Assembly (NCBI GenBank): GCA_963854835.1
Contig: OY978525.1
Span: 83,974,833-84,038,832 of the forward strand
Length of the DNA: 64,000 nt
Direction: 5' to 3'
Origin: Megamerina dolium
Taxonomy: Eukaryota; Arthropoda; Insecta; Diptera; Megamerinidae
Shown here piece by piece: positions 35,529-46,065 of the stretch; the first letter of the stretch is position 1; every line of letters begins with the position of its first letter. Under the pieces are notes generated by a model. That model was not told the origin of the DNA. It saw only the letters and a list, made by a program, of their open reading frames with translations, and did not search any database. The position numbers and the translations under genes are program-made.

Positions 35529-36559
35529 CTAGTTAAGTTTATGGTTGTTTGGTAGTTTATCAACAAACGTTTTCACAAGCATAGGGTTATTTAAGTGAGC
35601 CGTCATTTTACACGCCTCCATCGTAGACCAAATATTTCGTATTGTTAGAGCGCATTCGATAATACCATCCAACTTGTCTTGTAAGGATGGAATTTTTGTC
35701 GCTTTCTCTATCATGTTGTCCAGAATATGCTCTGGACGACCGAAACACACTTCCAAAGTTTGGATTATTTCACCTACCATGGACGGAGTTAATAATTTAC
35801 TTTAGGAGACGAATTAAATTTTCACCGTCACTGTAATCGGCCAACTTGGTGCTATTTCTATAGTTGCTGATGAAAAGCGGCCAGTCTTCTAAGTAAGTAG
35901 TTAGGTGTGCCGTCGCACGTAAGTAGTTAGGTGTTACCTGGTAGGTAAGGTTTTACCTGTCTGGAAGCAATTTGTGCCGGCGTTGGTTGAAGCGACAAAA
36001 AACTATTTGAAATGGGGCACATAAACTGCGCTTTATCTTTATGGGAAGGAATCCTATATTTCTTTTCTAAATAGTGACGTCAAAGCTCCTTTTCCTCCTC
36101 AAACATTTGTAGTTGCAACTGTGTTTGAGTGGACACATCGCACTCAAATACGCTTGGCGTATTGATTTTATGAAAAACACGTTGGATAGACTTATTATTT
36201 CGTATTCCGATTGGCGGAGTCGAGTTTAGGTGGAACGACGATATCTTGAGACATTGTTGTTGTACGTGTTGCTTTTTTATATGACTGGCCTCCATGGATG
36301 GTGGTGACTATGTAACTGGCGTCTAGGCGGAAAAATCAGTGGTTGTGTTTACAAGCGGCATTGGTTGGCTCGTAACAATTTGCACTATTTCAACCTGCAT
36401 TCACAACATTAGAGTCTACCGCAACACACTCAAAATGGTACCACTTATCGCAAGAATCGCATTGTACCATACGATCAGTGTCTTTTGATTCGCATTTATT
36501 AACATTTATATGATGACTGATTTACGTCCTTTACACGATGACTTGTTTGGTGCCTTCAT
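35529..36559 (-). pseudogene. Pao-type Gag with PHD-like finger, broken
   Basis: A start ATG lies at 36559. Shortly after, in another frame (about 36506-36400), KCESKDTDRMVQCDSCDKWYHFEC shows PHD-finger spacing (C...CX2C...HX2C), a module known at the N terminus of Pao-type Gag. The C-terminal open part (35780-35529) reads LEVCFGRPEHILDNMIEK and IECALTIRNIWSTMEA, the Gag core of this group. Frameshifts lie between them. Confidence 0.68.
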
Positions 36560-36639
36560 ACAACAATGCGTGCAAAGCATAAAAAATTGTACGGTTTATT
36601 TGAGTGCATGAATACTATGCTTGCACCTTTCCACTCAGT

Positions 36640-36900
36640 AAGAAAGGTTCATACTAGCTTACTGATCTCAATAGGGCAGACCTTTCGACTTACATGGGAC
36701 TGGTCACGGGTCACTGCCTTATAGGTCCTCACTCTGTGAGATTGGATAACCTCGTAAATGACTTCTGCAGAAGCTGCAGAGATGAGAAGGAGCTTAAAAC
36801 CATCACACATCTGCTGTGTACCTTCCCGGCTTCATGTAATAATCGCAAGCAATTTACAAGACGCTGCTAGTTGACTTTGACAAATTATCTCAGATTGACA
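36640..36900 (+). pseudogene. 3' end of an RNase H-type LINE
   Basis: Plus-strand translation gives ADLSTYMGLVTGHCLIGPH, then CRSCRDEKELKTITHLLC, the C-terminal zinc-binding tail of I/LOA-like LINEs. It is close to the tail of the LINE at 59250 (CRSCRDEEELETVSHL), so the two belong to one family. The 5' part is missing. It covers the spot where the Pao 5' LTR should be. Confidence 0.68.
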
Positions 36901-37097
36901 TTGTCAAACTTCTGATATTCATACAATTTCCGGTTCGTACAACGATTAACCACAACGATAAGTCATAACGATTAACTACTCGAGTATATATACATCTATA
37001 ACGTTATTGTATAACGACAATAAGAAGAAGAATCAGGTGAATTTTACTATGATCATACGTTTGGTATGTCTTGCATATTTACTGTACTTTAAATTAA
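36901..37097. other. AT-rich junk between LINE tail and G1 fragment
   Basis: No gene. Repeated CAACGATTAA/CATAACGATTAA words near 36940-36980 suggest a short decayed tandem repeat. Confidence 0.35.
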
Positions 37098-38103
37098 AGT
37101 TTTTATACTTCCCCTCGATATGGCGCAAGTCGCTCCAAGTGCACTACTTTAAACTTTGCTCTTTTATTCCAGGCACGTTGAATACGATACACTACGTCAT
37201 TTATCTTTGCTATAATCTCATATGGTCCTTCCCAATGAGTCTGTAGTTTAGGAGACAGGCCTTTCTTTCGTTGTGGATTATGAAGCATTACAAGCTCTCC
37301 TTCATAGAACCCTTTTGAATTTGCTTTCAAGTCATACCTGGCCTTCATCTTATCGCTTATCATCTGCTACCGCTCTCTGATGAACTGATGTACTTCATCC
37401 AACTGTTCCCGCTTTTCGCTAGTATAATTTCCTTCGGTTGATCTCGTTGGTGTTACAACTCCAAATTTTAAATCAGCTGGCAGTCTTAACTCGTTTCCAA
37501 AAATTGCCATTGCCGGTGTAGTAGCCGTCGTATCATGTTGTGCGCATCGATATGCCATGAGGAACATTGGTATATGTACATCCCAGTCTCTTTGGTATTT
37601 ATCTACGACTTTTCTCAAATATTCCTCCAAGGTACGGTTAAATCGTTCTACCATGCCATCAGATTGTGGATGCAAAGGTGTTGTACGAGTTTTGTACCCA
37701 GCATACGGCATATCTCTTGGAATACAACTGATTCGAAAATTCGACCTTGGTCTGAGTGTAACTCCATCGGTACACCAAAACGAGTAATCCATTGGTTGAC
37801 GAATACATCCGCAACTGTACTAGCTTCTTGGTTTGGAATGGGGTATACTTCAGGCCATTTACTGAAGTAATCTATAACCACCAGAACATACTTGTTTCCT
37901 GCGTTGCTTTTTGGAAATGGTCCAGCTATGTCCATAGCAATTCGCTCGAATGGAGCACCCACGGTGTATTGGTGCATCTTACCTCGACTTTTTTTAGTGG
38001 GACCTTTGGCCATTGCACATTGCTTACACTTCCGAATCCAATCAGCGACATGGTCATGACATCCAACCCAATAAAATCGTTTCTTTATTTTCGCGACGGT
38101 TTT
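37098..38103 (-). pseudogene. G1 pol fragment: integrase and C terminus
   Basis: A minus-strand G1 pol piece from the integrase zinc-finger region (38103) to the pol stop (37103). DDE blocks and GPYEI are present, with a 4-bp loss near 37697 and a stop at 37367-37369. The 3' LTR and polypurine tract are absent on the left, and BEL sequence cuts in on the right, so both ends are breakpoints. Confidence 0.87.
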
Positions 38104-38471
38104 TTTTATATCGGGATCCGCAGCACTATTTCTATTTCGGGACTCGCAGAACTAACTTTCATGATCATATAATAAACTATCATCTTCTATTGGAATGTAC
38201 TAAACGAAACTGTAATTCTCTTATTCTCTCTGAATTTAGTGATCATACATGCAACTGTAAACTCATTGCAGTTGACTAAATTCTTATCTATTTCTTTCAT
38301 TATCTCATTCTTATGTACATATAATCATAGCATAGCCTAACTTTAATATTCTACAACTGTTAACTTCACTTCTACTGCGACCACGAATCAATAAAGTTAT
38401 TAAACTTCTTTAAGAGTTTATAATTTTCAATTTTGCAAATAGGTGGAGCAAATCAGCTCTTCCTCGAAACA
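38104..38471 (+). repeat. BEL 5' LTR, first ~18 bp missing
   Basis: Matches the 3' LTR from TTTTATATCGGGA to CTCGAAACA. It lacks TGTTCGCAGCAGCACTAA. It differs at ATCCG/CTCG near 38116 and at one site near 38436. Confidence 0.9.
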
Positions 38472-38473
38472 TT

Positions 38474-38492
38474 TGGTGACCCCGACGTGATC
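38474..38492 (+). other. Primer binding site, tRNA-Trp type (BEL)
   Basis: TGGTGACCCCGACGTGATC is complementary to the 3' end of animal tRNA-Trp; avian sarcoma viruses use the same site. It begins three bases after the LTR. Confidence 0.85.
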
Positions 38493-38702
38493 GGTTTAGA
38501 AGTCATTTCGCGTTATAACTATTTGAGTTTTAACTAAACCACATTTTCGTGTCATTTTTCGCAAATTCGAAGTTAATAAAACTTAAAATAAATCAATTTT
38601 GTTGCGGCAATATATAAGCACATAACGGAGGTAACTGGTGATAATACCGTTACTCCTATTTACATACATATCGTACGGCACATATTTATTTGCAAAGCCA
38701 AC

Positions 38703-39992
38703 ATGCCAAAAGGCAACAAATCGAAAAAAGGCAATGACGTCACATCAGCAGATTTAACGATTAACAGCTCAGATTCAATTTCATTTAACAAAAGGAAAAT
38801 TACGTCGATTAAACATCAACTAATGGCATTAAATAAAACTTTGTCGGTGCAGCGTCTTGGTGAGCTCGATGAAGCCGAACTTTCTGTCCACGTGGAGTAC
38901 ATTGAGAGTATGCACGATAGCTTTAACCGCGTGCAGTCGATTCTCGAAGAAGCTGATCCACGCGAACTGGATGGAACAGGCCGAGCAGAATTTTTCGACA
39001 TGTACCTAGAAGTCAAGGCAAAGCTGTCACGCCAGCTCAATTTACATTGAAGGACAAATGTAAGGCACTCATCCACCGCTAGGCATTTCGCATTGGATGA
39101 ATCACCGTTCACATTATTTTCATCGTTACGAAAATCTCGGCTTCCCAAGTTGAAAATACCGAAATTCTGTGGAGCATACATCGATTGGCCTAATTTCTTC
39201 GCCATGTTCAGCAGTGATATTGACAAGGACTTAGAATTGAGCAAAGTGGAAAAACTTCAACATCTGCGCGCTAGTTTGCAAGGAGCCGCATTAGAAACCA
39301 TTTGCTCACTTGAGCCAGTTGATGAGAATTATGATAAAGCCGTGGCTCTACTAAAGAATCGATTTGATAATAAATTACTTGTTTTTCAGGCACACGTTAA
39401 GGCGATTTTCGGCCTTAAAACTGTTGATAGAAGTTCTGCTAGTGGCTTGCTAGAATTGAGCGACAAATTCAATTCACATCTTCGTGCGTTTTACACCTTG
39501 GCAACACCTGAACAAATTTTAGATGGGTTACTGATACATCTTGCCACCAGAAAATTCGATCAGAAGACACAGGAGAAATGGGAAGAGGACTTGCCGATAC
39601 AGACATTGCCAACTTTGAATTCAATGACCTCGTTTTTGGCGAAGCGGTGGCGCATGATGGAAAATTTGGAAAGTGCTAAGGTAACGCAAACACCTAGCTA
39701 CCAGGTGGGCAAAAATTCGAATACCAATAAAGGCATTAGAAACGTTTTGGTAGCATCTTCAAGTTCCTCTAGCTTTTGCGTATTTTGCGATTCGAAAGAC
39801 CATTATATAAATAATTGTATAAAATTCATAAATTTATCGCCGAATTTGCGCTACAAGGAGGCTAAGCGGCTTCAACTTTGTTTAAATTGTCTACGCAAAG
39901 GCCATAGCCTACAACGATGTAAGTCTGGACATTGTCGTCATTGCCAATTGAAGCTACAACGTCGTCACAACAAACACTCATTTCATCGTTAA
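38703..39992 (+). pseudogene. BEL Gag with one in-frame TGA
   Basis: The frame from ATG 38703 to 39992 is continuous except for a single TGA at 39048-39050. The N part is basic then helical; the second half has the BEL Gag core (LPKLKIPKFCGAYIDWPNFF...) and Cys/His motifs (CVFCDSKDHYINNC; CLNCLRKGHSLQRC; CRHC). Gag packages RNA. The stop could be a nonsense mutation or a sequencing error; readthrough is possible but unsupported. Confidence 0.82.
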
Positions 39993-40950
39993 CTTCAAGT
40001 TCAATCTCTCAAGCTTCGAAATCTATCGGAAGTAGTAATGTATTGCTAGCTACAGCAATGATTTTAGTAAAATATCGTTCAGGCATCTTCGTTCCATGCC
40101 GCGCTATTCTCGACTCAGCATCTCAAATAAATTTCGTAACTACTCGCTTGGCAAATCTGTTGCAACTTCCATTCAAAAAATCAACAATTGTGATTTCTGG
40201 TATTGGCGAATCCAACTTCGTTGCCGACAAGGAGATTGACGTTTTCGCACAATCGCAAGATAAAAGCTACAATACTTCGTTCGCTGCTGTGGTCACACCC
40301 AGCATAACAGATTATCAACCTAACTTCAACCTTACTTCGGAATGGAAGATACCATCAAATATTACTCTTGCAGATCCACTATTCTTCAAACCACAGCGTC
40401 ACTCGCAGCTTGTACCAAAAACGTATCTGAACAACAACAAAACAACAATTCGTTGAACAATATTGTTAAAAGATTTTGGGAAATAGAGAACTGTTTCGAC
40501 TCTGCTCCTCCATCTTCTGAAGAAGACGATTGGTGTGAGCAGCATTTCAAAGAAAATTTCACTCGTTTAGCTTCGGGAGAGTATTCGGTACGTTTGCCTG
40601 CAAAAAGAAACTTGAGCGCTCTTGGCGACTCACATAATCATGCTCTTCGAAGATTTAAAAACTTAGAGCGAAAATTGGAAAATAATCATGATTTGAAAAC
40701 TCAATATATTTCCTTTATGAATGAGTATGCATCGCTGCACCATATGTCACTGGCAAAACCACAAGCCACAACAACAACTTATTTTCTACCACATCACTGC
40801 GTTCAAAAGCTTGACAGCACAACGACTAAGCTTCGCGTCGTATTCGATGGCTCCGTAAAAACAACAACAGGCTACTCGCTAAATGACGTTAGCGGGCCCA
40901 ACTATTCAGCCAAAATTGTTCAAAACTCTTTCACAATTTCCCTTTCATAA
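39932..40950 (+). pseudogene. BEL protease and start of RT, frameshifted
   Basis: 39932-40456 overlaps the gag end by 61 bp in the -1 frame and holds a retropepsin-like block, RAILDSASQINFVT (DSAS in place of DSGA/DTGA). The RT start lies in a third frame (40342-40950): WCEQHFKENFTRL, LRVVFDGSVKTTTG and SLNDV. Then the frame shifts again into the main RT. Confidence 0.78.
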
Positions 40951-43696
40951 ATTCGCTCTTTGCGGAGACATATGTAAAATGTACCGATGTGTACGTGTGA
41001 CATCTCCAGACGAATATCTTCAATGTATATTATGGCGTGAGCATCCACTCGATGAGATAAAGGTATACAAGTTGGACACTGTAACATATGGTACGAAATC
41101 TGCCGCCTTTTTGGCAATTCGTGCTATGCATCAACTTTCGTACGATGAAGAAGAGTCATTTCCAATAGGCGCAAAAATCGTGAGAAGAGATTTTTATGTT
41201 GACGATCTTGTTTCAGGCGGAGATACTATAGAGGAAGTGGTTGAGATGAGACGTCAGGTTAAAAATTTACTTCAGCGTGGAGAATTCAACATTCGTAAGT
41301 GGTGCTCAAATGAGGCTAGTACCCTTCAAGGCATTGTTGACTCAGAACGTGAGAGTATGCTCAAATTCCATGATGGAACTTATGTAACGAAGACTCTTGG
41401 CCTCGTCTGGGACCCTAACACAGATAATTTCTTATTCTCTTTTTCGCCTATCGCACATAACGCACGCGCAACAAAGCGTACGATACTTTCACATATCGCT
41501 AAATTTTATGATCCGCTTGGACTTGTTTCGCCAGTTATTACGAAAGCAAAAATTCTCCTACAAACCCTTTGGAAGGAAAAACTGCAATGGGACGAAAGAT
41601 TGCCTCAGTCGTTGCTAACTAGCTGGACTGACATTTGTGCTCAGTATGGTTTAGTGAGCAGTTTTAAATGTCCTCGTTTTGTATTGACACCTCATTCCAG
41701 TTGGGAGATTCATGCCTTTTGCGACGCAAGTTTGGCAGCGTTTGGTGCATGCGTCTACATTCGTTCGGAGTGTGATGGTTTATTAAAATCATGCTTACTT
41801 TGTGCAAAGTCGAGAGTCTCGCCTCTGAAGAGTTTAACCATACCTAAATTGGAGTTGTCTGCAGCGTTATTGCTTGCGGAATTGGTAGCATCCATATCGC
41901 AAGATTTTCCACATCCTCACACCGTTCACTGCTGGTCAGACTCAATGGTCACTCTATTTTGGCTTCGCGAACAACCATCAAATTTCAACATTTTTGTATC
42001 AAATAGAGTGAGCCAGATTCAAACACTAACTCAAGGTATGACTTGGCATCATGTGCCTACTTCTTTGAACCCGGCCGACATCCTTTCGAGGGGATGCACT
42101 CCGAATGAACTACTAAATTCTAAACTTTGGAACAATGGTCCACCATTTTTATCAAAAGAGCACTCAGATTGGCTGAATAGCATCGATTTTTTAACGGATT
42201 TACCCGAACGGCGACGGAAGGTTTTAATTACTTCTCAACTACGCGACATAACGCTCGATTGCAAGTACCACAACTCCTTTCACAAGTTGCAGCGCATCTT
42301 TGCATACGTTTACCATTTTTGCCAACCGCGCAGTACTCACGTTGATAGCCAACCGCTGACTCCACTGAACATCAAAAGGGGTACACACCTACCAATTCGT
42401 CACATTCAACAAGTTCATTTTGCAGCTGAGCTCAAAGTGCTACGGTTTTATAAGAAACTGAACTCGTCAAGCAAACTACGCTCATTAAATCCATTTGTCG
42501 ACTCATTCGGGCTTCTTCGCGTTGGAGGGCGCTTGCAAAACTCATTGTTGGACTTTGAAGCAAAACATCCACTTCTATTGCCAAAGCATCATCCAGTCAC
42601 TAACGCAATAATTGACTACTTTCATCGTAAATATCTACATGCAGGACCACAGAGCGTACTAGCGTCGATTCGACAGCAATATTGGCCAATTGGTGGTCGA
42701 AAGACTGTTGCCAGTGTTATAAACAAATGCATTCGATGTTTTCGTTTGAAACCAAAAATTTACGAGCATATTATGGGTAGCCTACCATCTGACAAAGTAC
42801 AAGCAAACAGAGCCTTTTTCACCACTGGTATTGACTATTGCGGGCCATTCTACTATAAGTCAGCAGTTCGGACTAGGCCACCTATCAAATGCTACATATG
42901 CATTTTCGTTTGCTTCAGCACGAAGGCTTGTCATCTGGAACTTGTTCAAGACCTTTCCACATCATCATTTTTAGCAGCTCTAAAACGCTTTATTTGCACA
43001 AGAGGCAAGCCACACACCATTTGGTCTGATAAAGCAACGAACTTTGTCGGAGCTAAAAACGAAATGCAAGATTTAAGGCAATTGCTTTTAAGCAATTCTC
43101 ATAACATTGAAATCACCAATCAATGCATCTCAGAAGGCATCGCATGGAGATTCATTCCGCCTCGTTCACCACACTTTGGTGGATTGTGGGAGGCAGCGGT
43201 TAAGTCAGCGAAATTCCACTTTCTACGTATCGTTGGTCTCTCAATTCTAACATTTGAAGAGCTTCGCACTCTTGTGTGTCAAATCGGAGCGATAATTAAT
43301 TCTCGCCCACTTTGTCCAACTTCAGAAAATCCAGATGATTTGGATGTGCTAACACCTGCTCATTTCCTCATAGGTGCGCCATTTACATCTTTCGTTGAAC
43401 CAGACGTCACCAGTCTCGATATCAGTCGTTTAAACCGATGGCAGCGCATTTGTCATATGCAGCAAGTGTTTTGGAAAAAGTGGAGCAGCTCATACCTCTC
43501 ACTTCTACAAGAGCGAGTCAAGTGGCAAAAATCAAATGGCGGTATTCAAGCTGGAAATATGGTCATTTTAAAAGACGAAAACCTACCATCACTGAAATGG
43601 CGACTAGGGCGTGTAGGGACTTTAATTTATGGGTCCGATGCGTGGCTCTTGTTGCAATTATTCGCACTGCCAATGGACTTGTTAAGCGAGCTGTAG
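40883..43696 (+). CDS. BEL RT/RNase H/integrase, long open frame
   Basis: A 937-residue open stretch. RT palm with FYVDDL near residue 104; RNase H block FCDASLAAFGACVY near 275 and PADILSRG near 405; integrase zinc finger (HAGPQSV...CIRC) near 600; then Asp in GIDYCGPF, Asp in IWSDKATNF and Glu in GGLWEAAV. It lacks its own start and the N-terminal RT. The C terminus shifts frame near 43610; the expected ending (RTANGLVKRAVGK) is in another frame to about 43730. Open but unlikely to be expressed as a whole polyprotein. Confidence 0.85.
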   Translation: MTLAGPTIQPKLFKTLSQFPFHKFALCGDICKMYRCVRVTSPDEYLQCILWREHPLDEIKVYKLDTVTYGTKSAAFLAIRAMHQLSYDEEESFPIGAKIVRRDFYVDDLVSGGDTIEEVVEMRRQVKNLLQRGEFNIRKWCSNEASTLQGIVDSERESMLKFHDGTYVTKTLGLVWDPNTDNFLFSFSPIAHNARATKRTILSHIAKFYDPLGLVSPVITKAKILLQTLWKEKLQWDERLPQSLLTSWTDICAQYGLVSSFKCPRFVLTPHSSWEIHAFCDASLAAFGACVYIRSECDGLLKSCLLCAKSRVSPLKSLTIPKLELSAALLLAELVASISQDFPHPHTVHCWSDSMVTLFWLREQPSNFNIFVSNRVSQIQTLTQGMTWHHVPTSLNPADILSRGCTPNELLNSKLWNNGPPFLSKEHSDWLNSIDFLTDLPERRRKVLITSQLRDITLDCKYHNSFHKLQRIFAYVYHFCQPRSTHVDSQPLTPLNIKRGTHLPIRHIQQVHFAAELKVLRFYKKLNSSSKLRSLNPFVDSFGLLRVGGRLQNSLLDFEAKHPLLLPKHHPVTNAIIDYFHRKYLHAGPQSVLASIRQQYWPIGGRKTVASVINKCIRCFRLKPKIYEHIMGSLPSDKVQANRAFFTTGIDYCGPFYYKSAVRTRPPIKCYICIFVCFSTKACHLELVQDLSTSSFLAALKRFICTRGKPHTIWSDKATNFVGAKNEMQDLRQLLLSNSHNIEITNQCISEGIAWRFIPPRSPHFGGLWEAAVKSAKFHFLRIVGLSILTFEELRTLVCQIGAIINSRPLCPTSENPDDLDVLTPAHFLIGAPFTSFVEPDVTSLDISRLNRWQRICHMQQVFWKKWSSSYLSLLQERVKWQKSNGGIQAGNMVILKDENLPSLKWRLGRVGTLIYGSDAWLLLQLFALPMDLLSEL

Positions 43697-43733
43697 GGAA
43701 AATTGTTGTCCCCACCTTCCAACGTGGGGAGGA

Positions 43734-44119
43734 TGTTCGCAGCAGCACTAATTTTATATCGGGACTCGCAGCACTATTTCTATTTCGGGACTCGCAGAAC
43801 TAACTTTCATGATCATATAATAAACTATCATCTTCTATTGGAATGTACTAAACGAAACTGTAATTCTCTTATTCTCTCTGAATTTAGTGATCATACATGC
43901 AACTGTAAACTCATTGCAGTTGACTAAATTCTTATCTATTTCTTTCATTATCTCATTCTTATGTACATATAATCATAGCATAGCCTAACTTTAATATTCT
44001 ACAACTGTTAACTTCACTTCTACTGCGACCACGAATCAATAAAGTTATTAAACTTCTTTAAGAGTTTATAATTTTTAATTTTGCAAATAGGTGGAGCAAA
44101 TCAGCTCTTCCTCGAAACA
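43734..44119 (+). repeat. BEL 3' LTR, 386 bp
   Basis: Starts TGTTCGCAGCAGCAC after GTGGGGAGGA and ends CTCGAAACA. AATAAA is at 44038-44043. Confidence 0.92.
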
Positions 44120-44642
44120 ATCTCTACCAACAGCTTTTTAAGCTGGTCCACTTTTAGTTGGTCAATTTTCACCATCTTTACAGAATCCCACTTCTGACAC
44201 CAATTGTTACGTTTTTATTCTGTGAGCGTTTGATTCTATTTGAATTACCTTGTTCGATCACTGGATTCTGTTAATAATAACTGCAACACTTATTTTATAC
44301 AACTATATACAGCAACAATTTATTTAATAAACACTATTTACAATCAACTCTGTTTATAATCAACTATTTACAATAACACTTTAATCTACTAGCAACTTTT
44401 GCCTCTGTATAGATGTTTGCGCAGTCACGTTCGGAATTCGATTTATTCTCACTTCTCAACACTGGCTCTATTTATACTCTGTTGGCAACACCCCAGAATC
44501 TTCCTTTATCGAGATTCTTCTCTTCCTTTCTCGTTGGCTTGTTCTGGTTATTGCTTATTTCTTTTTGTTGACATTCATATCGATGCTGCCAATAGTGTCA
44601 GTCACAATAGTGATGAGTAACCAACTATCGATACTCGTTACA
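44120..44642 (-). mobile_element. G1 element remnant: 5' LTR, primer site, gag start
   Basis: Minus-strand 5' LTR (44205-44642, 438 bp), tRNA-Leu primer site (44185-44202) and the first ~17 gag codons down to ATCTCTACC at 44120, where BEL begins. Together with 37098-38103 it is one G1 copy that BEL entered. The right flank is ATATATATATA, consistent with a (TA) target. Confidence 0.9.
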
Positions 44643-44654
44643 ATATATATATAA

Positions 44655-45940
44655 GTAACATCCAAATATATGTAAGTATAGCCAGGCATAGTTTGTCAAA
44701 TAGTTCGTAAACAAAAACAAAACAAACAAAGTACAGTTGCTCGCTAGTAATATAGTTAGCGATCGGCTCATAAACTCCTAGAGAAAGGAAAAATCAGAAC
44801 AAACAAAAAAAATTTTTTTTAAGTGCATTGAGCAAACCGCTAAAATTGCACAAGAAAGAGAAATAATTTGAAACGATCTCCATATCAGAACATATTATCA
44901 AGTGATAAGAGTGAGAGATAACTAATAAAAGAAATATAACTTAAAGAGAACAGTAACAAAGAATTTTCTCTTAAAACTAAACTAAACATTATTATATATG
45001 GACTCAGACGAAGAATTATAAAACTTAAACTCATTGAACTTAACAGATGACGACAGATAAGGAAAAAAGAGATCTTGCTATGCACAGCATTAAATCAATT
45101 GAACCCTTTGACGGCGACTCAAACTATCTGGCGTTATATATCGATAGTATCAACGCTACAATGCCTAATCCCTTTCCATTTTCTTCGGAGGAAAAATCGT
45201 TGTATTTCAATTGTATCATACGCACGCTGCGTGGCATGACTTTAGATGTTGTGCGACGAGAACAATCTTTGGATTGGACAACTCTTAAAAAATTGCTCAT
45301 CGATGGGTTCTGCGAACACACTCCGATTTCTACACTTATCTTAGAAATAAGTAATATTAAATTTAAGAATAATATTAAGCTACTTTGTGACGAAATAAAT
45401 GCAGAAGTATGTAGAGTTAGGGATTGCATAAAATTGAAAGACGAAAATAAGTCTGCTAAAACATTTTTAATATTGAACTAAACCAGATAAGTCTGAAGAC
45501 ATTGAAATGAGGTTGCCAAATTACATAACCGCTTTAATCAATGCACACTTGGCTACTGATCTTAAATCAGCAATAAGAATTCTTAAAGAAGAAAATGGCT
45601 AAAACAAAACAAAACAAAACCAAAAGAATGCGTATCCCCGAGGTACTAGTTCTATTTGAATAACTAGTACTAAATCAAAGTGGAGAACATTTCGCAACTC
45701 CTAATATGAATGAATTTTCTCAAACCGCATTTCCTATCAGCTTTCACGGAAGTTGTCCACCCACTAACGGTGGAAATAATTCTTATACTCCTCATCCAAA
45801 TTGGAGACCCAATTTTTCACAAATGAGTCAACAAAATAATGGTAGTAAATGCTTCAATCGTCATCGCTAACTCCGTCATCGAACAGAGCAACAAAACAAG
45901 TCGCCTTCCTGCAGCTACCGCGCAGAAAAACTACGAAGGG
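44655..45940 (+). mobile_element. Gypsy-type gag fragment of another family
   Basis: A leader (44655-45046) precedes an open frame 45047-45481: IEPFDGDSNYLALYIDSIN, LRGMTLDVVRREQSLDWTTLKKLLIDGF, a Ty3/gypsy Gag core. After a shift it continues (SEDIEMRLPNYITALINAHL..., then PHPNWRPNFSQMSQQNN) to about 45880. No zinc knuckle, pol or LTR is seen. It resembles neither G1 nor G2. Confidence 0.62.
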
Positions 45941-46065
45941 GGTACTGTAACAGACATGGTCAACATTTCTTTATAATATTAAAATTTTAAACGCTTTTCT
46001 ATATTTGTATTATTCACAAACTTTTTTTTTTAGATGACGGAGAACAAACATCGGTCTTGTCATCA

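Larger units (their letters stand above)
28326..36559 (-). mobile_element. Pao-type element, old, split by LINE and Tc3 sequence
   Basis: Minus-strand order: gag with PHD-like finger (36559-35529), decayed protease/RT/RNase H (35525-33862), then 4.1 kb of LINE and Tc3 sequence, then integrase (29720-28576), a polypurine tract and an LTR start. The integrase resumes where RNase H leaves off, which shows one split element. The 5' LTR is not seen; a LINE 3' end lies there. It is a different lineage from the BEL element at 38104. Confidence 0.78.
38104..44119 (+). mobile_element. BEL-type retrotransposon, nearly complete
   Basis: Plus strand: 5' LTR missing its first ~18 bp, tRNA-Trp-type primer site, gag, protease, RT, RNase H, integrase, polypurine tract (GTGGGGAGGA, 43724-43733) and full 386-bp 3' LTR. 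The two LTRs differ at about three sites, so insertion is recent. The host is a G1 element whose gag start continues at 44120. The missing LTR tip and missing G1 middle show a later deletion at the left border. Confidence 0.9.

Noticed and set aside
38816..39244. 142-residue frame antisense to BEL gag
   Set aside because: Overlaps a recognisable gag on the other strand and has no domain.
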